Position numbers and translations under genes: made by a program
Shown here: positions 33,213 to 41,581 of the stretch, one piece after another
Layout of the letters: each line of letters starts with the position of its first letter
How positions within the stretch are numbered: position 1 is the stretch's first letter
Assembly: GCA_016463765.1 (NCBI GenBank)
Contig: JAEMQS010000029.1
Coordinates: forward strand, 1 to 51,340
Direction of reading: 5' to 3'
From: Solirubrobacteraceae bacterium
GTDB taxonomy: Bacteria > Actinomycetota > Thermoleophilia > Solirubrobacterales > Solirubrobacteraceae
DNA length: 51,340 bases
Notes under the pieces: generated by a model
Seen by the model: only the letters and a program-made list of their open reading frames with translations
Database searches by the model: none
What the model was told of the DNA's origin: nothing

Positions 33213-34588
33213 CCGCCGCCGCCCTTGCGCTTGAGGTGCTCGTTGCCGGGCAGGCCCGGCGTGACCGCGCGCATGATGCAGGCGACGCGGTCGGTCGCGC
33301 ACCTGGCGTCGAGCAGCTTCGCCAGCCCCTCTTCGAGCTCGTCGCGCTGACGGGTGGCGTGGCGCCGTCTCTCGGTCGCCGAAGCGCCCTCCGGCAGGCG
33401 GTCGAAGCCGAAGTTCGCGGGGTTGGCGGGTTCGATCGCGGTGATGATCGCGCGGGCCATCACGCCGTTGACGTCGCTCGTCGACACCGCACCGCTGATG
33501 AGGTCGCCCAGCTGCGCGACGCCGTCGCCGTAGGTCGCGAGCGTGTCGACGGTGCGCGCCGCCGCCTCGACGGACGGGCGTCCCTCGACCGCCGCCGACC
33601 CGAGACGCGACGTGAACTCGCGGATCGCCGGCAGCTGTTTCTTGCCGGTGCGCTCGAGCACCTCGACGTCGTCGAGGATCTTGCGGGCATCCGGGGTCAG
33701 GGCGCGCAGCTCGCGCAGCCCCTCGGGCAGTTCCTCCAGCGCCGGCAGCGCGCCGTCCATCGCCTCGTCGAGCGGGCCGGCGAGCGCCCGCACGCGGCGC
33801 AGGGTCCTCTGGGCGGCCTCGACGGTCGCGGGAAGATCGCGCATGACCTCCGCCAGTTCCGGTGATCGCGCGGAGGTCACCTGCAGGACGCGGCCGCCGC
33901 TGTCGACTGCCCGCGCGAGCTGGTCGCGGCGGCGGGCCAGCACAGCCGAGATCTCGGCGATGTCCCCGACGAGCTGGCGGATGAGCCGACGGCGGTCCGA
34001 TGCGGCCTCGGCCACCCGGCGGGCGCTGGCCGTCATCGGCGCGATGTCGCGGATGATCTGCTCGAGGTCCGAGCCCCGGCCGTCGAGCGCGGTGTCGGCC
34101 TCGCCGAGGAGCACCTGCAGGTAGGCCCGCGTGTCGGCGTCCAGGACGGAGAGCACCTGGTCGGGCGCGACGTACGTGGACGTGCGCTCGGCCCGGATCG
34201 TCGCGTTGCTGGGCAGCGGGCCCTGCTCCCGGTCACCGGGATCGACGTTCACCGACAGGACCGGGACGGCCCCGATGGGACGGACGACGGCGGTCGCGTT
34301 GCGGAAGACCTTGCCCTCGACCTCGGCGTCCAGCTCCAGCGTCGCGACCGCCCGGCGCCCCTCGACCCGGACCGCGACGACGCGCCCCTGCTTCGTGCCC
34401 GCGACGGTTGCGAGCGGGTGGTCGGCGCCGTCAAGTCCGGCGGCGTTCTCCAGCTCGACCTGCACGATGTAGTGCTCGGCGGTGAACGGCAGGGAGACGT
34501 CGACCTTGCGCAGGGTGTAGCCCACCCCCACCACCGCGGCGATGATGATGCAGACCAGCGCGGTCCGGGCCATCGGCATGTGGCTCAC
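33209..34588 (-). CDS. Mce/MlaD-family protein, fifth Mce gene
   Basis: A 459-aa protein. GTG at 34588 overlaps the previous stop (GTGA). TM anchor near residues 6-22 (ALVCIIIAAVVGVGYT), an MlaD domain (about 33-120, LDGADHPLATVAGTKQGRVVAV), long helical segment, and a C-terminal tail with two Cys (DARCATDRVACIM) then a Lys/Gly-rich end. In mycobacterial operons the equivalent position is often a lipoprotein (LprK-like); here I see no lipobox, so this one is a plain anchored protein. It is the fifth of six subunits. Confidence 0.9.
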   Translation of the reverse strand: MSHMPMARTALVCIIIAAVVGVGYTLRKVDVSLPFTAEHYIVQVELENAAGLDGADHPLATVAGTKQGRVVAVRVEGRRAVATLELDAEVEGKVFRNATAVVRPIGAVPVLSVNVDPGDREQGPLPSNATIRAERTSTYVAPDQVLSVLDADTRAYLQVLLGEADTALDGRGSDLEQIIRDIAPMTASARRVAEAASDRRRLIRQLVGDIAEISAVLARRRDQLARAVDSGGRVLQVTSARSPELAEVMRDLPATVEAAQRTLRRVRALAGPLDEAMDGALPALEELPEGLRELRALTPDARKILDDVEVLERTGKKQLPAIREFTSRLGSAAVEGRPSVEAAARTVDTLATYGDGVAQLGDLISGAVSTSDVNGVMARAIITAIEPANPANFGFDRLPEGASATERRRHATRQRDELEEGLAKLLDARCATDRVACIMRAVTPGLPGNEHLKRKGGGG

Positions 34589-35904
34589 TGCCCACACCCC
34601 CCGGCCCGCGCGAGCTGTCCCGTGGCGTCGCGCAGCTCGGTCGCGCAGGCTCGCGCGATGTCGGCCATCCCGGGGATGGTGTTCGTCATCCCGAGCAGGC
34701 CGTTGACGACGTCGCCGCTGATGCGCGCGTAGTGCCCCGCGCCGTACCACGAGTTCTGGCCGAGGTCCTGGTAGGGCGCCAGCGCGCCGGTCAGGCCCGC
34801 CCCCGCCGAGAGGAACTGCCGGTAGGCGGGCTGGCCGAGCCGCGAGGTCTTGTGCAGCGCGGGCAGTGCCTTGCTGTCCAGGTCGCTCACGGCGCCTTCG
34901 ATCGGCTTGATGAGCGCGCGCAGTGCCGGGGTCGCGCCGGCGAGATCGGCGAGGACGAGCTGGAGGTCGCGCGTCAGCGGGGGCGCGTCGCGAAGCACGG
35001 GCACCGAGCGGCGCAGGAGCGGGCCGAGGGAGATCAGCAGCGGGGTCGCCTCGTCGAGCACCGGGCCGGCCTGCTTGGTCGCGCGGTTGATCTGCCGGGT
35101 GACGGAGACCAGCGTGCCGGCGCTGTCGCGCAGCTCGGCCACCGCACCGGGCAGCGCGACGAGGGTCGCGTCGAGCGCCTCGTAGTCGTCAGTCCCCACG
35201 GCCGCGAGGGTGCGCTCGGTGTCGCGCACGGCCTGCGCCAGCTGCGGGGCGCGGGAGCCCAGCGCGGGCGCGGCGAGCGACAGGTCGCGGATCGACTCCC
35301 GCAGCTCGTCGCCGCGCGGCCCGCGGGCGGCACGCGCCGCGGGGCCGGTCGCCTTCGCCGCACCCGGCGCCTGCTCCAGGGTGTCCCCGAGCGCGTCCTC
35401 GGCTTCCGGCGTCGCGGTCTTCGCCTGCTCGCCGATGACCCCGGCGACGGCCTCGCGCCGTGGGCCGTCCAGTCCACGCAGCGACTCGTCGAGCGCGACG
35501 TACACCCAGGTCTGGTCCTTGGGCACCGGGCGATCGCCGAGCGCGCCGGCTGACGGGCTCCCGGGGTCGAGGTCGACGAACGCGTCGCCCTCGAACGCGG
35601 CGTGAGGGCGCAGCGTCGCGGTCGCGTCGGCGTAGATCTCGCCGACGTCCTCGGTGAGGACGAGCTGGATCTTCGCGTCGTCGCCGACCCGCACGACCTC
35701 CCCCACTTCGCCGACGTTCACCCCGGCGACGCGGACGTCGCGGTTGACCTTCGCCAGCCCCTTCGCCTCGTCGAAGACGACCCAGACGGTCTGGTCCTCC
35801 TGCCACGGCGACGGCCGCAGCGTGCCGATCGCGATGAGGACCGGGATCACGACGACGATCGCCAGACCCACGAGCCGCTTGCGTGTCAGCTTCTCGGTCA
35901 GCAC
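34585..35904 (-). CDS. Mce/MlaD-family protein, fourth Mce gene
   Basis: A 439-aa protein with GTG start at 35904, overlapping the previous stop by 7 bases. TM anchor (about residues 10-26, RLVGLAIVVVIPVLIAIGT), MlaD domain (about 35-125, VRVAGVNVGEVGEVVRV), then a long helical domain rich in Leu and Ala ending in NSWYGAGHYARISGDVVNG and a tail with two Cys (ACATEL, GGCGQ). Subunit four of the operon; function as in the family, lipid transport across the envelope. Confidence 0.9.
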   Translation of the reverse strand: MLTEKLTRKRLVGLAIVVVIPVLIAIGTLRPSPWQEDQTVWVVFDEAKGLAKVNRDVRVAGVNVGEVGEVVRVGDDAKIQLVLTEDVGEIYADATATLRPHAAFEGDAFVDLDPGSPSAGALGDRPVPKDQTWVYVALDESLRGLDGPRREAVAGVIGEQAKTATPEAEDALGDTLEQAPGAAKATGPAARAARGPRGDELRESIRDLSLAAPALGSRAPQLAQAVRDTERTLAAVGTDDYEALDATLVALPGAVAELRDSAGTLVSVTRQINRATKQAGPVLDEATPLLISLGPLLRRSVPVLRDAPPLTRDLQLVLADLAGATPALRALIKPIEGAVSDLDSKALPALHKTSRLGQPAYRQFLSAGAGLTGALAPYQDLGQNSWYGAGHYARISGDVVNGLLGMTNTIPGMADIARACATELRDATGQLARAGGCGQ

Positions 35905-37187
35905 TGCCCGCGCTCCCCTGCGTCCTGCCGGGAGGTCCCGGGCGCCGGATACGGATTGCGCGGCGTGCCGCACGTGAACACCGGGCCGAAGCGCAGGCCC
36001 GGGTGGCCGGGCGCGGTGAAGCCCTCGGCGTACGTCTTCGTGGTGACGGCCTCGAGCCCCTTGACCCCGGCGAGCAGGTCCGCGCGGTAGGCGCTCAGGA
36101 CGTCCGTGATCGCGGTGATCTGCTCAACCGTCGGGCCGAGCAGGCTGATCGGGCCGTGCAGCGAGTACATCGCCTCGGGGCCGTGCTCCAGCGCATCGGC
36201 GGCCGCCGGGCCCAGCGTCGCCGCCGCGCGCCGCAGCTCGGGGCTGCTGGCCAGCGCCCGGCGCAGCACCGGGAGTTCCGCGGCGAGCGCCTCGGTCGCC
36301 GGCGTCACGTCGCGGGTCAGCTGCGTGAGCTGCGTCATGAGGGCATCGAGCTCGGGACTGACGGTGTCCAGGCGCGACAGCAGCGGCGCAGCCTGGTCGA
36401 TCGTCGCCGCGAGGTCCTCGCGGCGGCGGGCGACGGCCTGCAGGGAGACACTGGTGTCTGCCAGTGCCACGGGAAGGTCCCGTCCGTCGCCCGCCAGTCC
36501 GCGAGCGATGCGCTGGCTGCCCGTGATCAGGCCCGCCAGCTCACCGTCTTCGGGCGTCAGCGCGCCGACCACCGGCACGCCTTCGTCCAGCACCCGCGGC
36601 AGTTGCCTCGCTGCCGCGTTCAAGCTCTCGCCCTGGCTGAGGACCGCGGCGCCGCCGGTGCGCAGCGTGCCCGCGAGCGCGTCGCGGGTGGCCGCGTCGA
36701 AGGTCTCGGCGGCCTCGGGCAGCGTGGTCCCGCTCGTGACGTTGGCACGCACGATCGTCGCCCCCTCGTCGAGCGCCGCGTCGCCGTCGGGGCGCAGCTC
36801 GAGGAACGTCAGCCCCGACGCGGGCCGGACCCGCACGCGCGCGGTCGTCTCGTCCCCGATCGGCCAGAAGTCCGGCAGCACCTCGATCTCGACGCGGTTG
36901 CCGCCGTCGACCGGACGGGCGCTCTTGACCATGCCGGCGCGCTGGCCGGCGATCCGCACCTGGTCGGCCGCGTCGACCGGAACGGCGTCGTCGGGCAGCT
37001 CGACGACGAGCGCGTAGCGCTGCTGGAACGGCACGCCGTTGACCGACAGCACGATGACCCACGTGACGAAGGCGAGCACGGCGAGCGTCGCGAAGCCGAG
37101 CGCGCGCGGATGGCCGGCCAGACGGGACGCCAGCGCGACGAGGGGCCGCCTGGGCCGGTGGGTGGGGGTCCGAGACGCGCGGCTCAT
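35898..37187 (-). CDS. Mce/MlaD-family protein, third Mce gene
   Basis: A 429-aa protein. A basic N-terminus (RTPTHRPRRPLVALASRLAG) precedes the TM anchor at about residues 28-48, an MlaD domain (about 58-140, VRIAGQRAGMVKSARPVDG) and a long helical part. It ends with FTCGTPRNPYPAPG and a terminal Cys. The NPYP tail is shared with the sixth Mce protein; the paired cysteines may form a disulfide outside the membrane. ATG at 37187 overlaps the previous stop by 4 bases. Confidence 0.9.
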   Translation of the reverse strand: MSRASRTPTHRPRRPLVALASRLAGHPRALGFATLAVLAFVTWVIVLSVNGVPFQQRYALVVELPDDAVPVDAADQVRIAGQRAGMVKSARPVDGGNRVEIEVLPDFWPIGDETTARVRVRPASGLTFLELRPDGDAALDEGATIVRANVTSGTTLPEAAETFDAATRDALAGTLRTGGAAVLSQGESLNAAARQLPRVLDEGVPVVGALTPEDGELAGLITGSQRIARGLAGDGRDLPVALADTSVSLQAVARRREDLAATIDQAAPLLSRLDTVSPELDALMTQLTQLTRDVTPATEALAAELPVLRRALASSPELRRAAATLGPAAADALEHGPEAMYSLHGPISLLGPTVEQITAITDVLSAYRADLLAGVKGLEAVTTKTYAEGFTAPGHPGLRFGPVFTCGTPRNPYPAPGTSRQDAGERGQC

Positions 37188-38566
37188 CGCATGAGGTAGT
37201 CCAGGACCTGGAGCTGGGGGTCGTCGTCGGGCACCTTGGTGGCGCGGTCGCCCTTGGGCTGCCCGGCGCGGAGGTTGACCGGGATGAGCGCGTCGACGCC
37301 CTGCCCGAGGAGGCGCGCGAGGCAGCCGGGCCGGATCGGGACGCCGAACGTCTCGCAGCTGAGCACGATGCCGGTGCGCAGCCACATCCGCCGCGGGTCG
37401 ACGTTCGGCGTCGTCGGCTGGTCGCCGCGCTCGACGGCCACGGCGCCCAGGCCGGTCTGGCCCTTGGGGTCCCCGCCATACGTGCTCGCGCCGAAGAGCG
37501 CCTTGGCGCCGTCGCCGAACACGGGTGAGAGCACCTCGAGCAGGCCGGCCGCGGGCAGCAGGACGTCGACCGGGTCGAGGTCCTTGAGCTTCGGCGTGAT
37601 CTTCTCGCCCGCCTTCAGCGTGCGGCGGAGCTGGGTGAACACCGGCGCGAGCGCGTCCACCGACGCGCGGGCGTCCTTGGCGAACGGGCCGAGCAGCGGG
37701 GCGGCGGCGCGCAGTTCGGGCGCGGCGTCGGCGACCGTGCGCGCGAGCGGCTCCGCGCGGTCGGCCAGCTCGCCGACCTGCGCGAGCGTGCGCCGGGCGG
37801 CCGCCATCCCCTCCGGCGCGCGGGCCAGCGTGGCGTCGAGCTGCGGGGCCTGGGCGGCAGCGCGGGTCAGCAGCGCGTCGAGCGCGTCGGCGCTCGCCTC
37901 GATCTCCGCGGTCGACCCCGCCAGCTGGCCGGTCAGCCGCTGCGCGTCGGTGACGACGGCCCGCAGGTCGACCTCCTGCCCGTCGAGCTCGGCCAGCAGC
38001 TCATCGAGCACCTCCATGCCGGGGCGCAGCTGCAGCGTCGCGCGGTTGAGGTCGGAGCCGCGGCCCTCCACGGCGAGGCTCAGCTCGGTCATGAGCGCCT
38101 GCGCGGCTGCCCGCTCGGGTTCGCGGAATGTGCTGAACAGCTCGTCCAGGCGCGGCATCGCCAGCGTCCGGCTCGGAGGGATCGGCCCCTCGAGTTCCTC
38201 GGGGTCGTCGCCCAGCTCCAGCGCGACGTACGTGTCGCCGAGGATGTCGTGCTGGCGGATCGCCGCGTTGGCGTCCGCGCGCGGCGTCGTGACGTCGCGG
38301 GTGAGGCGCAGGCCGACGTCGGCGGTCCCCTCGTCGGTCAGGTCGACGCTCTCCACGGTGCCCGCCACCGCGCCGGAGATGCGCACCGTCATGCCCGGCA
38401 CGAGCGGCCACGCGTTGTCGAACTCCGCCTTGACGAGCGACCCGCCCAGCGCGCCGCGCTGGCTGACGAGGACCTTGCCGCTCGACAGGACGTAGAGCAG
38501 CCCGAGCGCGCAGATCAGCGCCGCGACCATGGTCCACCCGGCCCACCTGGCGATGCGCGGATTCAT
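37184..38566 (-). CDS. Mce/MlaD-family protein, second Mce gene
   Basis: A 460-aa protein. TM anchor at about residues 10-27 (GWTMVAALICALGLLYVLS), an MlaD domain (about 40-125, VRISGAVAGTVESVDLT), a long helical region and a C-terminal extension with LSCETFGVPIRPGCL and a closing stretch of polar residues. ATG at 38566 overlaps the first Mce gene by 4 bases. As a pore subunit it would help form the channel for a hydrophobic substrate. Confidence 0.9.
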   Translation of the reverse strand: MNPRIARWAGWTMVAALICALGLLYVLSSGKVLVSQRGALGGSLVKAEFDNAWPLVPGMTVRISGAVAGTVESVDLTDEGTADVGLRLTRDVTTPRADANAAIRQHDILGDTYVALELGDDPEELEGPIPPSRTLAMPRLDELFSTFREPERAAAQALMTELSLAVEGRGSDLNRATLQLRPGMEVLDELLAELDGQEVDLRAVVTDAQRLTGQLAGSTAEIEASADALDALLTRAAAQAPQLDATLARAPEGMAAARRTLAQVGELADRAEPLARTVADAAPELRAAAPLLGPFAKDARASVDALAPVFTQLRRTLKAGEKITPKLKDLDPVDVLLPAAGLLEVLSPVFGDGAKALFGASTYGGDPKGQTGLGAVAVERGDQPTTPNVDPRRMWLRTGIVLSCETFGVPIRPGCLARLLGQGVDALIPVNLRAGQPKGDRATKVPDDDPQLQVLDYLMR

Positions 38567-39885
38567 GGGGTGCGCTCCTTGGGCTTCGGTGCCTGGAGCT
38601 TCTGGTTCTCGGGCGCGACCCATGGCTTGTCGCCGATGAACGAGTCGGCGAACTCCCGCCAGGGCTGGTCGCCCACCGCGCCCGGCACGCGGTCGAACGG
38701 CGCCTCGAGCAGGCCGGCCTTGTTCTCGTCGGCCTTCACCGTGGTCTCGGGCGCCGGGCTGGCGATGAACATGAGCCGGGCGGCGTGACCGTTGACGTCG
38801 AAGTTGCTGAGCGCGTCGCCGAGCAGCGGCAGCCAGCCCAGCGCGTCGGGCGCCCGTGCGCGCATCTCGTCGAGGATCGGTGCGAACTGCTGCAGCGCGC
38901 CGGGCAGCCGGCGCACGACCGGCGCGGCCTCGCGCAGCAGCGGGCGCATCGCCTCGAGCTGCGCCGGCGCGACCTCGGTCAGCTCCTCCGCCGCCTCCAG
39001 GGCGGGCGGCGCCGCGTCGAGCAGCCGCCTGATCGTCGGCGCCTGCTCGCGGATCTCCTGCGCGGCCGGTCCGGCGGCGCGGGCGAGGCGTCGCAGCTCC
39101 GGCGTCGTGTCGTTCAGCTCGTCGAGCGCCCGGCGCGCACCGCGCAGCCCGGGGCCGAGCCCGTCGACCGTCGCGCCGAGCTCCTGCTGGCGCCGCGCGG
39201 TCGTCGCCAGGGTGCCGGCGAGCCGGTCGGCGACCGCCTGGAGCCCCTCGGGGTCCTGCGCGAGCTCGCCCGTCAGCGTGTGGCTCTCGCGGACGAGCCG
39301 ACGCAACGCGGGACCGTCGGCGGCGAGGTCGGCGACGAGCTTGTTCGTCTCGCGCAGCGCGCGGTCGCTGTGGCGCAGCGTGGCGGAGAGGTCGCCGCCG
39401 TGGCCGCGCAGCCCGCGGTCCAGAGACGCGGTGATGCGGCGCACGTCGGCGCGCACCTCGGGGGTGAGGGTGCCGAGCGCGTCGTCGAGTTCGACCGGCT
39501 GGTCGGTGACGTCGAGGCCGAGCACCGCCCCGTCGCCGAGCGGGCGCCCGGACCCGCTGGTCATCTCCACGTAGCGGTTGAGCTGACCGGCCTGCGAGAG
39601 CATCCGCAGGTCCGCCGTCGCGCCCTCGTGCACGACGTAGTCCTCCTCCAGAACCACCGTGACCTCGGGCCGGTCGTCATCGCCGAGCGTGACCTCCTCG
39701 ACCACGCCGACCTTCACGCTGCCGGCGCGCACCTCGGCGCCCTTGATGAGACCGGTCGCGGCCTCGAACCTCACCGTGAGCTGCTGCCCCGACGGGCCGC
39801 CGCCGGAGAGCAGGAGGACGGCCCCGAGCACGAGGACGGCAACGGCCAGGATGCCGGGGACGATGACGCGCGGGCGACCGATCAC
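38563..39885 (-). CDS. Mce/MlaD-family protein, first Mce gene
   Basis: A 440-aa protein. GTG at 39885 overlaps the upstream permease stop (GTGA). TM anchor at about residues 7-25 (IVPGILAVAVLVLGAVLLL), an MlaD domain (about 35-115, VRAGSVKVGVVEEVTLGDD) and helical segments to about residue 350. The tail, FIGDKPWVAPENQKLQ and a Lys/Pro-rich end, has no cysteine pair. First of six Mce subunits. A longer frame reaching into the permease gene is shadow. Confidence 0.9.
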   Translation of the reverse strand: MIGRPRVIVPGILAVAVLVLGAVLLLSGGGPSGQQLTVRFEAATGLIKGAEVRAGSVKVGVVEEVTLGDDDRPEVTVVLEEDYVVHEGATADLRMLSQAGQLNRYVEMTSGSGRPLGDGAVLGLDVTDQPVELDDALGTLTPEVRADVRRITASLDRGLRGHGGDLSATLRHSDRALRETNKLVADLAADGPALRRLVRESHTLTGELAQDPEGLQAVADRLAGTLATTARRQQELGATVDGLGPGLRGARRALDELNDTTPELRRLARAAGPAAQEIREQAPTIRRLLDAAPPALEAAEELTEVAPAQLEAMRPLLREAAPVVRRLPGALQQFAPILDEMRARAPDALGWLPLLGDALSNFDVNGHAARLMFIASPAPETTVKADENKAGLLEAPFDRVPGAVGDQPWREFADSFIGDKPWVAPENQKLQAPKPKERTP

Positions 39886-40661
39886 GCCACCGGGAGGTTC
39901 GGGTCGATACCCCAGAAGACCAGGGTCAGCGCGGTGTTCGCAAACGTCGCGAGCACGAGGTTCACGCCCATGGATCGCGCCGTCGCCATGCCGACCTCGA
40001 CGGGGCCACCGCGCACGGTGTAGCCGAAGTACAGGGACACGCTGATCACCAGCAGCGCGATCGTCAGGCCCTTGATCGCCGAGTACAGGAGGTCGAGCGG
40101 ACTGAGCGCAGCGTAGAAGCCGATCTCGAACGTGCCCGCGGACACGTCGGCGAAGTACGCCACCGCGACGAGCCACGCGCCGAACTGCCCCGCGACGACC
40201 GCCACGGCGTAGATCAGCGGCACCATGAGCAGCGCCGCGACGAGCCGCGAGCTCACGAGATACGAGATGGCCGGGATGCCCATGACCTCGATCGCGTCGA
40301 CCTCCTCGCGCACGCGCATCGACCCGAGTTCGGCGACGATGCCGCAGCCGACCTTGGCGGCGAGGATGAAGCCGAAGATGAACGGCACCACCTCGCGGGT
40401 CGTGCAGAACGCGGTGAAGACGCCGATCGACGAACCGCCGCCGAGCGCACGGGTGGCCGCCGACGCCTCCAGGCCGCACGCGCTGCCCATGAGGAACGCC
40501 ATCAGGACGATGACGAGCGTGCTGCCGAGCGCGAGGATGCCCGCCTGGCGGAGCACCTCGCCCGTGTACGGGCGCAGCCGCGCGATGCCCTTCGTGGCCG
40601 CGGTGACGAATGCCGCGTAGTCGCCGACCTCGTAGAGCGGATCGGGCCGGCGTGCGCTCAC
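39882..40661 (-). CDS. MlaE/YrbE-family permease, second copy
   Basis: A 259-aa integral membrane protein of the MlaE family with about five to six hydrophobic segments. The conserved cytoplasmic EQ-like loop is seen in VAELGSMRVREEVDAIEVMGI, followed by SSRLVAALLMVPLIYAVA. Together with the first permease it forms the transmembrane core of the Mce transporter and should bind an MlaF-type ATPase, which is not encoded in this window. GTG at 40661 overlaps the first YrbE gene by 4 bases. Confidence 0.92.
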   Translation of the reverse strand: MSARRPDPLYEVGDYAAFVTAATKGIARLRPYTGEVLRQAGILALGSTLVIVLMAFLMGSACGLEASAATRALGGGSSIGVFTAFCTTREVVPFIFGFILAAKVGCGIVAELGSMRVREEVDAIEVMGIPAISYLVSSRLVAALLMVPLIYAVAVVAGQFGAWLVAVAYFADVSAGTFEIGFYAALSPLDLLYSAIKGLTIALLVISVSLYFGYTVRGGPVEVGMATARSMGVNLVLATFANTALTLVFWGIDPNLPVA

Positions 40662-41482
40662 CGCTGCACCGCGATGTCCGGGTAGATGGCGAGGAAGAGC
40701 GCGGAGTACAGGAGGCCGACGGCGGCGCAGCCGACGATGCAGGCGACGACGCACTCGTTGACCGCGCGCCCCACACCCTCGGCGCCGCCGCTGACCGCGA
40801 GCCCCTTGTACGAGGCGATGATGCCGATGATCGCTCCGAAGACGACGGCCTTCAGCTCGCTGGCCCACAGGTCGAGCCAGCTCGTGTTCGCCAGGAACTG
40901 CGCGACGAAGCTCTCGTGGCTGGCGTCGTAGAAGCCGACGATGCCGAGGTACGCGCCGAGGCAGCCGGCCATGAACCCGACCATGTTCAGGACGGGCATC
41001 ATCAGGATCAGGGCGACGACGCGCGGCAGGACCAGGTTGCGCACCGGCTCGACGCCGAGCACCGACAGCGCGTCGAGCTCGTCGCGGATCTTCCGCGCGC
41101 CCAGCTCGGCGGTGATCATCGTGCCGATCGCCCCCGCCGCCACAGAAGCGGTGACGAGGACGCCGAGCTCACGCAGGAACGCGACCGGCACGGTGGCCGC
41201 GGCACGGTCGATCGCGCCGAGGGACGACAGCACGCCGCCCGCCGAGATGCCCGCCGCCGAGAAGCCGAACGCGAGGTCGACGACGATCAGCGTCAGCAGC
41301 ACGCGCTGCAGAATCGTCACCGATTGGATTGTGAGTTCCCTGCGCCACGACGTCCCACGGCTCAGCAGCTCCGCGCCGCAGCGCAGGCCCAGGGCCACCA
41401 TGGCTCCCATGCGGTCGATCCACAGCCACGGCGGGACGTCTGAGGCGGCCGGCATGGCGCCGGCAGCCCTGCTTCTCCCCAT
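40658..41482 (-). CDS. MlaE/YrbE-family permease, first copy
   Basis: A 274-aa membrane protein, first gene of the mce operon. It shows the family pattern: an N-terminal amphipathic region (GAMVALGLRCGAELLSRG), membrane helices, the loop ITAELGARKIRDELDALSVLGV and helices RVVALILMMPVLNMVGFMA. I prefer ATG at 41482 (AGGA 8 bases upstream) over ATG at 41455. The upstream 99 bases, shared with the PucR-type gene, contain the shared palindrome. Confidence 0.92.
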   Translation of the reverse strand: MGRSRAAGAMPAASDVPPWLWIDRMGAMVALGLRCGAELLSRGTSWRRELTIQSVTILQRVLLTLIVVDLAFGFSAAGISAGGVLSSLGAIDRAAATVPVAFLRELGVLVTASVAAGAIGTMITAELGARKIRDELDALSVLGVEPVRNLVLPRVVALILMMPVLNMVGFMAGCLGAYLGIVGFYDASHESFVAQFLANTSWLDLWASELKAVVFGAIIGIIASYKGLAVSGGAEGVGRAVNECVVACIVGCAAVGLLYSALFLAIYPDIAVQR

Positions 41483-41548
41483 GCCCCGGATCCTGGCTAC
41501 TGGGGCGATAGCACCCCCGGTGGCGGCGCCACGACGGGCAACCGAAGC

Positions 41549-41567
41549 GGTGTGTTGACACCACACC
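41549..41567. promoter_or_regulatory. Shared 19-bp palindrome, copy 3 (mce operon/PucR-type gene)
   Basis: GGTGTG-TTGACAC-CACACC. It lies 14 bases before the PucR-type ATG and 66 bases before the first mce operon codon. Arms match the copies at 26942 and 46236 exactly. A TTGACA in the middle could be a promoter element that the bound protein would block. Confidence 0.75.
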
Positions 41568-41581
41568 GTACGATTCTGACT

